Assembly: GCA_015067945.1 (NCBI GenBank)
Contig: SVLM01000002.1
Span: 62,001-126,000 of the forward strand
Source: Oscillospiraceae bacterium
Lineage (GTDB): Bacteria > Bacillota > Clostridia > Oscillospirales > Oscillospiraceae
Direction of reading: 5' to 3'
DNA: 64,000 nucleotides
Shown here: one piece after another, positions 33,037 to 40,882 of the stretch
Layout: every line of letters starts with the position of its first letter
Position numbering within the stretch: the first letter of the stretch is position 1
Notes under the pieces: model-generated
The model's database searches: none
Seen by the model: the letters and a program-made list of their open reading frames with translations, nothing else
What the model was told of the DNA's origin: nothing
Program-made: the position numbers and the translations under genes

Positions 33037-34464
33037 ATGAAAACCACCTTTAGCCGAACCTTTACCGCCATTACGGTTCTGATCGTCGCGGCTATGGTGA
33101 TCCTGGGCATCTCCTTCCAGCTGTTGGTGAGCAATTTTTTGACCGACAGTGCCATGGAGGAGCTGAAAGAGGATGGCGAAACCATCGTAGAGTTGGTGCA
33201 GGCCTATGTTGCCGACGGGCCGATCAACGACCGGGATTTTGGCATCGCCCTTTCGGTGGCGGCATCGGTCAGCGATGCGGACGCGGTTATCTGCAACAGC
33301 AGCGGCAAGCTGATCTGCTGTGCCCGGGATCCCCTGGGCTGCTCCCATGTGGGTATGCAGCTGACGAATTCATATATGGAGCGGGTGTATTCTGAAGGGG
33401 GCATGACGGACACCGGTGTGATCCGGGGTCTTTACGAGGATAAGCGGTATGTGGTATCCCTGCCCATTTACGCCGAAAGCGGCCAACCTCTGGGTATTGT
33501 GCTGGTGTCCTCGCCCTTCGATACCACCCAGCTTGTGATGAACCGGATCACCGAAATCTATGTATTTCTGTCCGTTTTGGTGGTGGTTGTCGCGGTTGTG
33601 GTTATGACCATTCTGCTGCGGCAGCAGTCCACCCCGCTGAAGGCCATGGCGAAGGCTGCCCGGGATTTCGGTCACGGAGAGCTGACCGCCCGGGTCAAAA
33701 CCAACGGAAAATGTACCCAGGAAGTGGAAGATCTGGCCCTGGCCTTTAACAATATGGCCTCCTCCCTGCAGAAAAGTGAGTATCAGCGGCAGGAATTTAT
33801 TGCCAATGTATCCCATGAGCTGAAAACCCCCATGACCACCATTTCCGGCTTTGTCGACGGCATTCTCGACGGCACGATCCCCCCGGAGAAGGCCGAAAAG
33901 TACCTGCTTTTAGTGTCGGATGAGACCAAACGGCTGAACCGGCTGGTTCGCAGTATGCTGGATATCTCCCAGCTGCAGGACAAGGGCGGCATTCCGCCGG
34001 AGCAAAAGACCCGGTTTGACCTTGCCGAGTGCGTGGGGCAGGTGCTGATCACCTTCGAGCGAAAAATTACGGACAAGAAACTGGCGGTAGATGTGAATAT
34101 GCCGGAGCTTCCGGTGTATACCATGGCAAATCAGGACTATATCACCCAGGTTGTGTACAATCTGCTGGACAACGCGGTGAAATTTTGCCCCGAGGGCAAG
34201 AAAATCTCCCTGGAAGTCACCACCGGACGGAACAAAGCCTATGTGCGGGTCAGTAATGAGGGTGCCACAATCCCACCGGAGGAGCTGCCGCTGGTGTTTG
34301 ACCGATTCCATAAAACGGATAAAAGCCGCTCCCAGAACCGGGACAGCTGGGGCTTGGGTCTGCATATTGTCAAGACCATCGTGGGTGCCCACGGGGAGAA
34401 TATCTCCGTCACCAGCCGCGACGGCAAGACGGTCTTTACCTTTACCCTGCCCGTGGTGAATTGA
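33037..34464 (+). CDS. HAMP-domain sensor histidine kinase
   Basis: A 475-residue membrane sensor kinase: helix 1 (~7-32), an extracytoplasmic sensing region (~35-170), helix 2 (~173-195), HAMP (~195-248), and HisKA with phospho-acceptor H260 in NVSHELKTPMTTISG. The HATPase_c domain has the N-box (QVVYNLLDNAVKF), a divergent G1/F region and G2 (WGLGLHIVKTIV). It pairs with the response regulator upstream. The sensing domain contains several cysteines (ICNSSGKLICC, GCSH), which could be redox- or metal-related, but this is speculation. Confidence 0.92.
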   Translation: MKTTFSRTFTAITVLIVAAMVILGISFQLLVSNFLTDSAMEELKEDGETIVELVQAYVADGPINDRDFGIALSVAASVSDADAVICNSSGKLICCARDPLGCSHVGMQLTNSYMERVYSEGGMTDTGVIRGLYEDKRYVVSLPIYAESGQPLGIVLVSSPFDTTQLVMNRITEIYVFLSVLVVVVAVVVMTILLRQQSTPLKAMAKAARDFGHGELTARVKTNGKCTQEVEDLALAFNNMASSLQKSEYQRQEFIANVSHELKTPMTTISGFVDGILDGTIPPEKAEKYLLLVSDETKRLNRLVRSMLDISQLQDKGGIPPEQKTRFDLAECVGQVLITFERKITDKKLAVDVNMPELPVYTMANQDYITQVVYNLLDNAVKFCPEGKKISLEVTTGRNKAYVRVSNEGATIPPEELPLVFDRFHKTDKSRSQNRDSWGLGLHIVKTIVGAHGENISVTSRDGKTVFTFTLPVVN

Positions 34465-34485
34465 TTTCTTGGCATTGCGAGGTTG

Positions 34486-34578
34486 TGTCATTGCGAGGAG
34501 CCGTAGGCGACGTGGCAATCTCCTAAGTCTTTCTCCTAACCGGGGGATTGCCACGGCCCGTTGGGCCTCGCAATGACA
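34486..34578. repeat. CATTGCGAGG / CAATGACA element
   Basis: Short-armed copy (GTAGGCGAC and GGCCCGTTGGGCC hairpins) immediately after the kinase gene. A truncated GGCATTGCGAGG precedes it at 34470. Confidence 0.87.
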
Positions 34579-34602
34579 GAAAAACCCTTTACGAGGTGTT
34601 TT

Positions 34603-35151
34603 ATGAAAGAAAACAATTATTCTACGGATTCCTGGGCACAGGATTCCTATAAAACCGGCTCTACCCAGCCGCCCAAAAGCCGTGGCGGATTGGTGGCGGT
34701 GCTGCTGGTGCTGGTGATCCTGCTATGCGGTGCCACCAGTTACTTAAGTGTGCTGAATATCCGGCTGGGACAGCAGCTGCAGCAATTTGGGGACACGGAT
34801 ATGCAGATTGAATTTATTCCGGCAGATCCTGCAACGGAGGACCCCGGCGAAAATGCGGAAATTGCCGACGGTATATTGCCCGGCGTGGAGGGACGGACGG
34901 TGTCTGCACCGGAGCAGTCCTTTTACCACTGGCCGGCAGGGGTGGTGGTCACCAAGGTGCAGCCCGGCTCCGATGCCGCAGTTTCGGGGTTGACCATTGG
35001 CGATATTGTCACCGCCGTGAACGAAATTGCCGTCACCGATACAGAATCTCTGCAGGCAGCTTTGCAGGAGCTGAAGGCGGGAACCCGGATCTCGGTCACC
35101 TTCTGCCGCAGCGGCAGCAGCTACCACAGCTTCCAATGTACTTTGGAGTAA
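34603..35151 (+). CDS. Membrane-anchored PDZ-domain protein
   Basis: A 182-residue protein: ~28 cytoplasmic residues, one membrane helix (VAVLLVLVILLCGATSYLSV, ~30-50), an acidic extracytoplasmic linker, and a C-terminal PDZ domain (about 105-182; VVVTKVQPGSDAAVSGLTIG and DIVTAVNEIAV). It resembles the C-terminal half of HtrA/DegP proteins but has no protease domain, so it is not an active HtrA. A role in binding protein C-termini at the cell surface, perhaps in response to the adjacent two-component system, is an inference. ATG 34603 follows CGAGGTG. The thioesterase gene follows 15 bp downstream. Confidence 0.75.
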   Translation: MKENNYSTDSWAQDSYKTGSTQPPKSRGGLVAVLLVLVILLCGATSYLSVLNIRLGQQLQQFGDTDMQIEFIPADPATEDPGENAEIADGILPGVEGRTVSAPEQSFYHWPAGVVVTKVQPGSDAAVSGLTIGDIVTAVNEIAVTDTESLQAALQELKAGTRISVTFCRSGSSYHSFQCTLE

Positions 35152-35166
35152 AAAAGAGGAATTAAT

Positions 35167-35907
35167 ATGACAGTACCATTTGAAAAAACCTTCCATATCA
35201 CCGCCTCGGCAGTGGATCGGTTTGACCGCTTAAAACCCAGCTGCGTACTGGATTATATGCAGGAAGTGGCCGGCGATCACAGTGCCATGCTGGGTGCGGA
35301 TCGAAATATGCTGACCCGGAAGGGCCTTTTCTGGGCGGTGATCCGCCACCGGATCCAGATCACCCGGCTGCCCAAGGCTGGGGAGGATATTTTGGTGAAA
35401 ACCTGGCCCATGCCTACCACCCGGACGGCCTACCCCCGCTCCACCATCGCCTGGGATGCTGACGGCAACGAATGCTTCCGCTCCATCAGCCTTTGGGTAC
35501 TGATGGATCAGAAGACCCGGACCATGGTTCTGCCGGGAAAAAGCGGCGTGACGGTGGAGGGTGTGCTGCTGGGCAGCGAGCTGGCTGTGCCCGGCTCGGT
35601 GATGCCCAGAACCATGGATAACCGTCAGGAGCGGGTCGTGCGGTTTTCCGATTTGGATTACAACGGCCATATGAACAACTGCAAGTATCTGGAGTGGATC
35701 GCGGATCTGCTGCCCAGCGGCTTTCACAAGGATCGCCAGGTTCGTGAAATCACACTGAGCTATCTGTCTGAGGCCCGGGAGGAGGAGACGCTGGCACTGC
35801 AGTGGGAGATGAGCCCCGAGGGCTGTATGACCGTGGATGCCCGGCGTTTGGGCGAAGAAATTTCCGCCAATCACAGCCGTGTGTTTGCGGCCCAAATACA
35901 GTTTTAA
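35167..35907 (+). CDS. Acyl-ACP thioesterase (FatA/FatB-like)
   Basis: A 246-residue tandem hot-dog protein of the acyl-ACP thioesterase family, which hydrolyses acyl-ACP to free fatty acid in the cytoplasm. Typical stretches: VLDYMQEVAGDHSAML, WAVIRHRIQITRLPKAGEDI, and the second hot-dog motif VRFSDLDYNGHMNNCKYLEW with the conserved Asp/Asn/His positions. It is probably co-transcribed with the PDZ gene. The natural chain-length preference cannot be read from the sequence. Confidence 0.88.
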   Translation: MTVPFEKTFHITASAVDRFDRLKPSCVLDYMQEVAGDHSAMLGADRNMLTRKGLFWAVIRHRIQITRLPKAGEDILVKTWPMPTTRTAYPRSTIAWDADGNECFRSISLWVLMDQKTRTMVLPGKSGVTVEGVLLGSELAVPGSVMPRTMDNRQERVVRFSDLDYNGHMNNCKYLEWIADLLPSGFHKDRQVREITLSYLSEAREEETLALQWEMSPEGCMTVDARRLGEEISANHSRVFAAQIQF

Positions 35908-35932
35908 AAAGTGTTCTGTAAACCAATCGACG

Positions 35933-36064
35933 GTTTCCACAAGATGTTGATAACTGTGGATAAGATTCGACGAAACCCCTGCGAGCCTATGGTTTGCAGG
36001 GGTTTTCCCATGCATGCCTGTGGAAAAAGTTGTGGATAATGTGGAAAACTCACAAGTATCCACA
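35933..36064. other. DnaA-box cluster away from oriC
   Basis: Perfect DnaA boxes (reverse complement of TTATCCACA) at 35955-35963 and 36031-36039. One-mismatch boxes are at 36019-36027, 36040-36048 and 36056-36064, and a weaker one at 35933-35941. A terminator-like hairpin lies among them. This density equals that of the oriC intergenic region about 21 kb away. Confidence 0.7.
35973..36006 (+). terminator. Intrinsic terminator after the thioesterase gene
   Basis: Stem AAACCCCTGC / GCAGGGGTTT with TTCC tail, inside the DnaA-box cluster. Confidence 0.75.
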
Positions 36065-36194
36065 ATCCGGCATAACGGGATTTGCAACAGCTTATGTAAA
36101 CCGTCGATTCCTGTAAACAGCCCCTATTTCCACCTCCGTTACACCTTGTATGGGCGGTCGTTGATCGCCCGTCGTACATGATTACAGTATCGAT

Positions 36195-36350
36195 GCGGAC
36201 GAGCAATGATAAGCCCCTACGCCTAACTACGATATGTCATTCTGAGCATAGCGATAGCGAAGTCGAAGAATCCGTTCCCCTGCCGGCAAAGCCGGCTGCG
36301 GTGCTATGCACCGCAAGGATGCGGATCCCTCGGCTACGCGCGGGATGACA
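36195..36350. repeat. GTAG-type unit and CATTCTGAGC element
   Basis: 36195-36220 is GCGGACGAGCAATGATAAGC followed by CCCTAC; 36235-36350 is a CATTCTGAGC/GGGATGACA element with internal hairpins GCCGGCAAAGCCGGC and GCGGTGCTATGCACCGC. A decayed unit (GGGCGGTCGTTGATCGCCCG) lies near 36151. Confidence 0.8.
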
Positions 36351-36352
36351 GA

Positions 36353-36386
36353 AAAACCGGGGTGTGCATTTCGCACACCCCGGTTG
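36353..36386 (-). terminator. Intrinsic terminator after the FGGY kinase gene
   Basis: Stem ACCGGGGTGTGC / GCACACCCCGGT with a T run on the minus strand. Confidence 0.88.
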
Positions 36387-36392
36387 GGTCAT

Positions 36393-37970
36393 TTATACGC
36401 AGTCCACTGCCACCTGCTCCAGTGCCAGTGCCTTTTGATACCGCTGCAGGTAATCCCGGAAAGCCGTCACCTCGGACTGCTCCGGCTCCAGCGTTACGCC
36501 TTCTGCCCCGGCAAACACTTCCTTCTCCAGGAAGTCCTCCAAGGGCATCTCGTCCCGGACGTTCCGGTAGGCCGCCAGCAATGCCATGCCGTAGGGGCCG
36601 CCCTCGCCGGCAGTCTTCATCACCGTGACCGCGGAATTGACCGCCGCGGCCAGATACCGCTGGGCAACACCGGCTGTCTTAAACAGACCGCCATGTCCGG
36701 TAAGCCGGCGAACAGTGACCTTTTCATTGGTAAAGATCTCCATACCAATCGCCAGAGAAGCCCAAACGCCGTAAATCTGACTCCGCATAAAGTTGGCCAG
36801 GGTCAGCTTGCTGTCCTTGGGCCGCACCAGCAGAGGCCGTCCGTCGTTCAGGCCGGTGATGGGCTCGCCGGAAACATAGTTATACAGCAGAAGACCGCCG
36901 CAATCGGCATCGCCCTTCAGACTCTCATTGAACAGCTTGCCGTAAAGATCCTCGGTATCTGCACCCAGCAGCTTGGCCAGCTGGGAGAACATACCCATCC
37001 AGCCATCCAGCTCCGATGCACCGTTGTTGCAGTGCACCATGGCAACGGGCAGACCGCTGGGAGTGGTGACCATATCGATATCCCGATACAGCTTGCTCAG
37101 TGCCTTTTCCAGCACCACCATGGTAAAGATGGAAGTACCGGCGGACACATTGCCCGTACCGGCAGCCACGGAATTGGTAGCCACCATGCCGGTGCCGGCA
37201 TCGCCCTCCGGAGGAACCATGGGAATGCCGCTTTGCAGCTTACCGGTGGGATCCAACAGCTTTGCTCCCGCCGGGGTCAGAACACCTGCATCCGCACCGG
37301 CACACAGCACCTTGGGCAGTACCTTGCGGATATCCCAGTCGTAGCCCATTTTCTGTGCCAAAGCATCAAATTTCGTCAGCATTTCGCCATCGTAATCCAA
37401 AACCGTGGAATCAATGGGGAACATACCGGAGGCTTCACCGATGCCAATGACCACTTCCCCGGTGAGCAGGTAGTGGATATAGCCGGACAGGGTGGTAATA
37501 TGGGCGATGCAGTCCACGTGCTCCCGGCCTTCCAGCATGGCCTGATACAGGTGGGAAATGCTCCAGCGGAGGGGGACATTAAATTGGAACAGCTCCGTCA
37601 GCTCGTCCGCCGCCCGGGCGGTATTGGTATTGCGCCAGGTCAGGAAGGGGGCAAGCTGATTGCCACTGGCATCCAAAGGCAAATAGCCGTGCATCATGCC
37701 GGAAATGCCGATGGTGCCAACACTGGTCAGTTCCACGCCATACTGCTTTTTGACATTTTCTGCCAGTTCGGCAAAGCTAACTTGCACGCCGTGGACCGCA
37801 TCTTCCAAATGATAGGTCCACAAATCATTCTCCAGCCGGTTCTCCCAGCTGAAAGAACCGGTGGCCAAAACCTGATGGTCGTGACCAATGAGCACCGCCT
37901 TGATCCGGGTAGAGCCCAGCTCGATGCCCAGGGCGGTCTTTCCGGCGAGAATCGCCTGATTAGGGGTCAT
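36393..37970 (-). CDS. FGGY-family carbohydrate kinase
   Basis: A 525-residue sugar or polyol kinase with the two FGGY domains. The N-terminal phosphate loop reads ALGIELGSTRIKAVLIG; the central motif GTIGISGMMHGYLPLD and the C-terminal VRRLTGHGGLFKTAGVAQRY with GGPYGMALLAAY are the family adenosine and substrate regions. It is in an operon with the zinc polyol dehydrogenase (12 bp apart). The likely task is phosphorylation of the keto-sugar produced by that dehydrogenase, by analogy with erythritol/threitol pathways; the exact substrate is not determined by sequence. Confidence 0.82.
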   Translation of the reverse strand: MTPNQAILAGKTALGIELGSTRIKAVLIGHDHQVLATGSFSWENRLENDLWTYHLEDAVHGVQVSFAELAENVKKQYGVELTSVGTIGISGMMHGYLPLDASGNQLAPFLTWRNTNTARAADELTELFQFNVPLRWSISHLYQAMLEGREHVDCIAHITTLSGYIHYLLTGEVVIGIGEASGMFPIDSTVLDYDGEMLTKFDALAQKMGYDWDIRKVLPKVLCAGADAGVLTPAGAKLLDPTGKLQSGIPMVPPEGDAGTGMVATNSVAAGTGNVSAGTSIFTMVVLEKALSKLYRDIDMVTTPSGLPVAMVHCNNGASELDGWMGMFSQLAKLLGADTEDLYGKLFNESLKGDADCGGLLLYNYVSGEPITGLNDGRPLLVRPKDSKLTLANFMRSQIYGVWASLAIGMEIFTNEKVTVRRLTGHGGLFKTAGVAQRYLAAAVNSAVTVMKTAGEGGPYGMALLAAYRNVRDEMPLEDFLEKEVFAGAEGVTLEPEQSEVTAFRDYLQRYQKALALEQVAVDCV

Positions 37971-37982
37971 GAAGATACCTCC

Positions 37983-39056
37983 TTAGAATACAAACGCAAC
38001 CTTGAAATCGCCGTATTTGCCGGTGGCGTAGTCAAAGGCCTCTTCCCAATCCTCCAGCTTGAAGATCTTGGAAACCACGCCATTGGTCTTCAGATTACCC
38101 TTGACCATGTTTTCAATGACGAAGGGATAGGCGTAGGGGCTCAGGTGGGCACCCAGCACATCCAGCTCCTTGCGGTCGCCGATGATGGACCAGTCCACGG
38201 TGGTCTCCTTGCCAAAGACGGAAAATTCCACAAAAGTACCCAGCTTGCGGATCATGCTCAGACCCTGCACAACGCTGGCGGGATTGCCGGTGGCCTCGAT
38301 GTAGATATCACAGCCGTAATTCTCGGTCAGAGCCATGATCTCGTCCACCACATTGCACTTGCCGGGGTTGAACACCAGATCCGCACCGAATTCCTTGGCC
38401 TTTTCCAGACGGTTGTCCTGCATATCCAGGGCGATCAACAGCTTGGGGTTCTTCATGCGGGCGTATGTAATCATGCCCAGGCCCAGGGTGCCTGCACCGG
38501 AGATGACAACGATATCCTCGTTGGTGATGTTTGCCCGGTCAACTGCGTGCTTGGAGCAGCCGTAGGGCTCGATGAGCAGGGCATCCTCGATGCTCATTTC
38601 ATCGGGAACACGGGCGATGACGCTCTGCTTGGGGTAACGGACATACTCAGCCATGCCGCCGTTGTTGGTGGACTGGAAGCCGAAGATATTGTGGGGCTGG
38701 CACATCCAGTACCGGCCGGTCTTACAGAACTTACACTCACCGCAGGGCACGATCTGGTCAGCGGTGATCCGGTCGCCGATCTTGAACTCGGTGACATTTT
38801 CGCCAACCTCTGCCACGCGGCCAAAGAACTCATGGCCGGGAATGAAAGGAGGCTTGACCCAGCTGGGCTGCACATCGTCGCCCCAGAACATGGCGGCACC
38901 GTGGCTGCACTTCAGGTCGCCGGCACAGATGCCGCAGGCCTCCACCTTAATAATAATATCGTCGGGACCGCACTCGGGGGTGGGGTACGCAGGTTCGAAC
39001 TTGTAATTGTCCTTGCCGTAGGCTACGAGAGCCTTCATTGTCTTGGGAATTGCCAT
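37983..39056 (-). CDS. Zinc-dependent alcohol dehydrogenase, erythritol/L-threitol dehydrogenase-like
   Basis: A 357-residue medium-chain NAD(P)-dependent dehydrogenase. The catalytic zinc region has EACGICAGDLKCSHG and PGHEFFGRVAEVG; the structural zinc motif is CGECKFCKTGRYWMC; the coenzyme motif is VVISGAGTLGLGMITYAR. The KALVAYGKDNY start and the QPHNIFGFQS segment resemble erythritol/L-threitol dehydrogenases, so oxidation of a C4 or C5 polyol is suggested. It is the first gene of a two-gene operon with the FGGY kinase; no transporter is adjacent. The ATG follows AGGAGG. Confidence 0.8.
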   Translation of the reverse strand: MAIPKTMKALVAYGKDNYKFEPAYPTPECGPDDIIIKVEACGICAGDLKCSHGAAMFWGDDVQPSWVKPPFIPGHEFFGRVAEVGENVTEFKIGDRITADQIVPCGECKFCKTGRYWMCQPHNIFGFQSTNNGGMAEYVRYPKQSVIARVPDEMSIEDALLIEPYGCSKHAVDRANITNEDIVVISGAGTLGLGMITYARMKNPKLLIALDMQDNRLEKAKEFGADLVFNPGKCNVVDEIMALTENYGCDIYIEATGNPASVVQGLSMIRKLGTFVEFSVFGKETTVDWSIIGDRKELDVLGAHLSPYAYPFVIENMVKGNLKTNGVVSKIFKLEDWEEAFDYATGKYGDFKVAFVF

Positions 39057-39174
39057 GGTATGTACCTCCTGGTTTTTTATAGTTCGTCATTTTTATTATA
39101 CAACATAATTTCAGAAAATCCATACATTTTTTATACATTCTGATTGGCAATTCAATTCTGCCCTCTAAACACAA

Positions 39175-39327
39175 TGTCATTGCGAACCAGTGCACACACT
39201 GGTGTGGCAATCTCCAAAGGTTTTCGCCCTACCGGGGAGATTGCCACGGTCGTGCTTCGCATTTCTATTGTAATTGCTTAACGCAATTGTTGATTTAGAT
39301 TCGCTTCGCTACTCCCTCGCAATGACA
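39175..39327. repeat. CATTGCGAGG / CAATGACA element with long arm
   Basis: Full element with the AGCGAAGCGAATCTAAATCA-type module in one arm and a CCAGTGCACACACTGG hairpin in the other. It lies upstream of the lysine riboswitch promoter. Confidence 0.87.
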
Positions 39328-39345
39328 AATGGACAGAACATTTTC

Positions 39346-39374
39346 TTGACAGTCCGGTGGATCTATGGTAAACT
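39346..39374 (+). promoter_or_regulatory. Promoter of the lysine riboswitch-dapA transcript
   Basis: TTGACA (39346-39351), 17-bp spacer, TAAACT (39369-39374), about 20 bp before the riboswitch. Confidence 0.8.
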
Positions 39375-39400
39375 GCAAGCAATCCTATATCTGTAATTTT

Positions 39401-39637
39401 GATAGAGGTGCGGTAGATCATCAGTACCCTTGCCGGGAGGCTTTCGCAAGGCTGTGGCACAGGAAAAAGGGGTCGCCGCCGAAGGAATGGAAACGCGAAG
39501 ACCATTCCTGGACGGGCAAAATAAGATTTGTCCGGCTGTCGCATCCGCGGAGGGCTATCATCATTGTGCAGCGTGTTACCGGTTTATTGCGTCCGGGCTG
39601 CTTTTTGATGCCCGATGCTCTGCATCGGTCTTTTTTA
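39401..39637 (+). promoter_or_regulatory. Lysine riboswitch (L box) with terminator-type expression platform
   Basis: The aptamer spans about 39401-39561. Conserved L-box blocks seen in order are GATAGAGGTGCG, GTCGCCGCCGAAGG, CTGGACGGGC, GGCTGTCGCATC and GGAGGGCTATCATC. The expression platform ends in a terminator hairpin (CCGATGC, TCT loop, GCATCGG, then TCTTTTTT, 39612-39637). By family knowledge, lysine binding favours termination and lowers dapA expression. The downstream gene is dapA, which fits. Confidence 0.88.
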
Positions 39638-39649
39638 TGGCAAACTGCC

Positions 39650-39739
39650 GCAGCGGCTTGCCTCTCCCAAAGGGAGAGCCAAGGGGTATTTCTAATGAGG
39701 GGATTGCCACGCCAGTGTGAGCACTGGCGCGCAATGACA
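39650..39739. repeat. Half copies of two palindromic families between riboswitch and dapA
   Basis: GGCTTGCCTCTCCCAAAGGG followed by AGAGCC (about 39656-39681) resembles one end of the double-hairpin family; 39696-39739 is a half CATTGCGAGG element (GGGGATTGCCACG through CGCAATGACA). They lengthen the leader after the terminator. Confidence 0.7.
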
Positions 39740-39802
39740 CGACCTTCATGACATTTTCTCCGCACTTACAGTAAAAATTCAGCAGAAAGCAGGCGTTTAC
39801 TT

Positions 39803-40696
39803 ATGAAACAGCAAACCATTTTTCAGGGCGTTGCCACCGCGTTGGTGACCCCTTTGACCAAGGATGGCGTGGACTATGCCGCCTTCGAAAAGCTCATCGA
39901 GTGGCAGATTGCCCAGGGCATTAACGCCTTGGTCATCTGCGGCACCACCGGCGAAAGCTCCACCCTCACCGATGAGGAACACCGTGAAGTTTTGAAATTC
40001 GCCGCAGAAGTGGTTGCAGGCCGGGTGCCCCTGATTGCCGGCACCGGCTCCAACGACACCGCCTACGCCATCGAGCTGACCCAGTTCGCCTGTGAAATCG
40101 GCTATGATGCCATGCTGGTGGTGACACCTTATTATAATAAGACCACCCAGAAGGGTCTGGTTGCCATGTTCAGTGCCATTGCTGACGCATCCACTAAGCC
40201 GATTATCCTTTACAATGTCCCCTCCCGTACCGGTGTGAACATTGAGCCTGCCACCTATGCCGCCCTGGCGGAGCATCCCAATATTTGGGCTATTAAGGAA
40301 GCAAACGGAAATCTGTCGAAAATCGTGGAGACCGCCGCATTGGTGGGGGACAAGCTGGATATCTACTCCGGCAACGACGATCAGATCGTGCCGTTGCTGG
40401 CCTGCGGCGGCAAGGGCGTGATTTCTGTGCTGTCCAATGTGCTGCCCAAGGAAAGCGTAGAAATCTGTGACCGGTATTTTGCCGGTGATGTGGCCGGTGC
40501 CATGGAGCTGCAGAAGAAATATCTGCCCCTGATCAATGCTCTGTTCTGCGAGGTCAACCCCATTCCCGTGAAGGCCGCTATGGCCGCCATGGGCTACTGC
40601 GAAAATTACCTGCGTTTGCCTCTGGTTCCCATGGAGCAGGCTCACTGCGAGCAGCTGCTGCAGTGCATGAAAAACGCAGGTGTCCAACTGTCATAA
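39803..40696 (+). CDS. dapA: 4-hydroxy-tetrahydrodipicolinate synthase
   Basis: A 297-residue TIM-barrel lyase that condenses pyruvate with aspartate semialdehyde, the first committed step of DAP/lysine synthesis. Landmarks are ALVTPLTKDGVDY, the CGTTGESSTLT phosphate/pyruvate loop, the catalytic tyrosine region LYNVPSRTGVNIEP, and the Schiff-base lysine in IWAIKEANGNLSK. The gene is controlled by the lysine riboswitch upstream and is followed by ddh. The ribosome site (AAAGCAGGCG) is weaker than those of most genes in the window. Confidence 0.95.
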   Translation: MKQQTIFQGVATALVTPLTKDGVDYAAFEKLIEWQIAQGINALVICGTTGESSTLTDEEHREVLKFAAEVVAGRVPLIAGTGSNDTAYAIELTQFACEIGYDAMLVVTPYYNKTTQKGLVAMFSAIADASTKPIILYNVPSRTGVNIEPATYAALAEHPNIWAIKEANGNLSKIVETAALVGDKLDIYSGNDDQIVPLLACGGKGVISVLSNVLPKESVEICDRYFAGDVAGAMELQKKYLPLINALFCEVNPIPVKAAMAAMGYCENYLRLPLVPMEQAHCEQLLQCMKNAGVQLS

Positions 40697-40701
40697 AACA
40701 A

Positions 40702-40799
40702 TGTCATTGCGAGCCAGTGCTTGCACTGGCGTGGCAATCCCCCGGTTAGGAGAAAAACTTAGGAGATTGCCACGTCGCCTACGGCTCTTCGCAATGACA
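40702..40799. repeat. CATTGCGAGG / CAATGACA element between dapA and ddh
   Basis: Short-armed copy (CCAGTGCTTGCACTGG and TCGCCTACGGCTC-type arms) starting 6 bp after the dapA stop. As it lies inside a likely dapA-ddh transcript it would fold in the mRNA. Confidence 0.87.
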
Positions 40800-40882
40800 G
40801 GGTATCTTAACAAAATGACATTAACGGAATGAATACTTGTTTTTTTGGGAAAGCTGAAACCAAATGTAAGGAAGTGTATGCT

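Noticed and set aside
34603-35151. HtrA-type protease
   Set aside because: Only a membrane helix and a PDZ domain are present; there is no trypsin-like domain or catalytic triad.
36306-39143. 945-codon open frame on the plus strand
   Set aside because: It runs antisense across both the FGGY kinase and the polyol dehydrogenase genes and starts in a repeat; no family motif.
39430-39720. Overlapping open frames in the region before dapA
   Set aside because: The conserved L-box motifs and terminator show this is a riboswitch leader; the frames have no ribosome sites.
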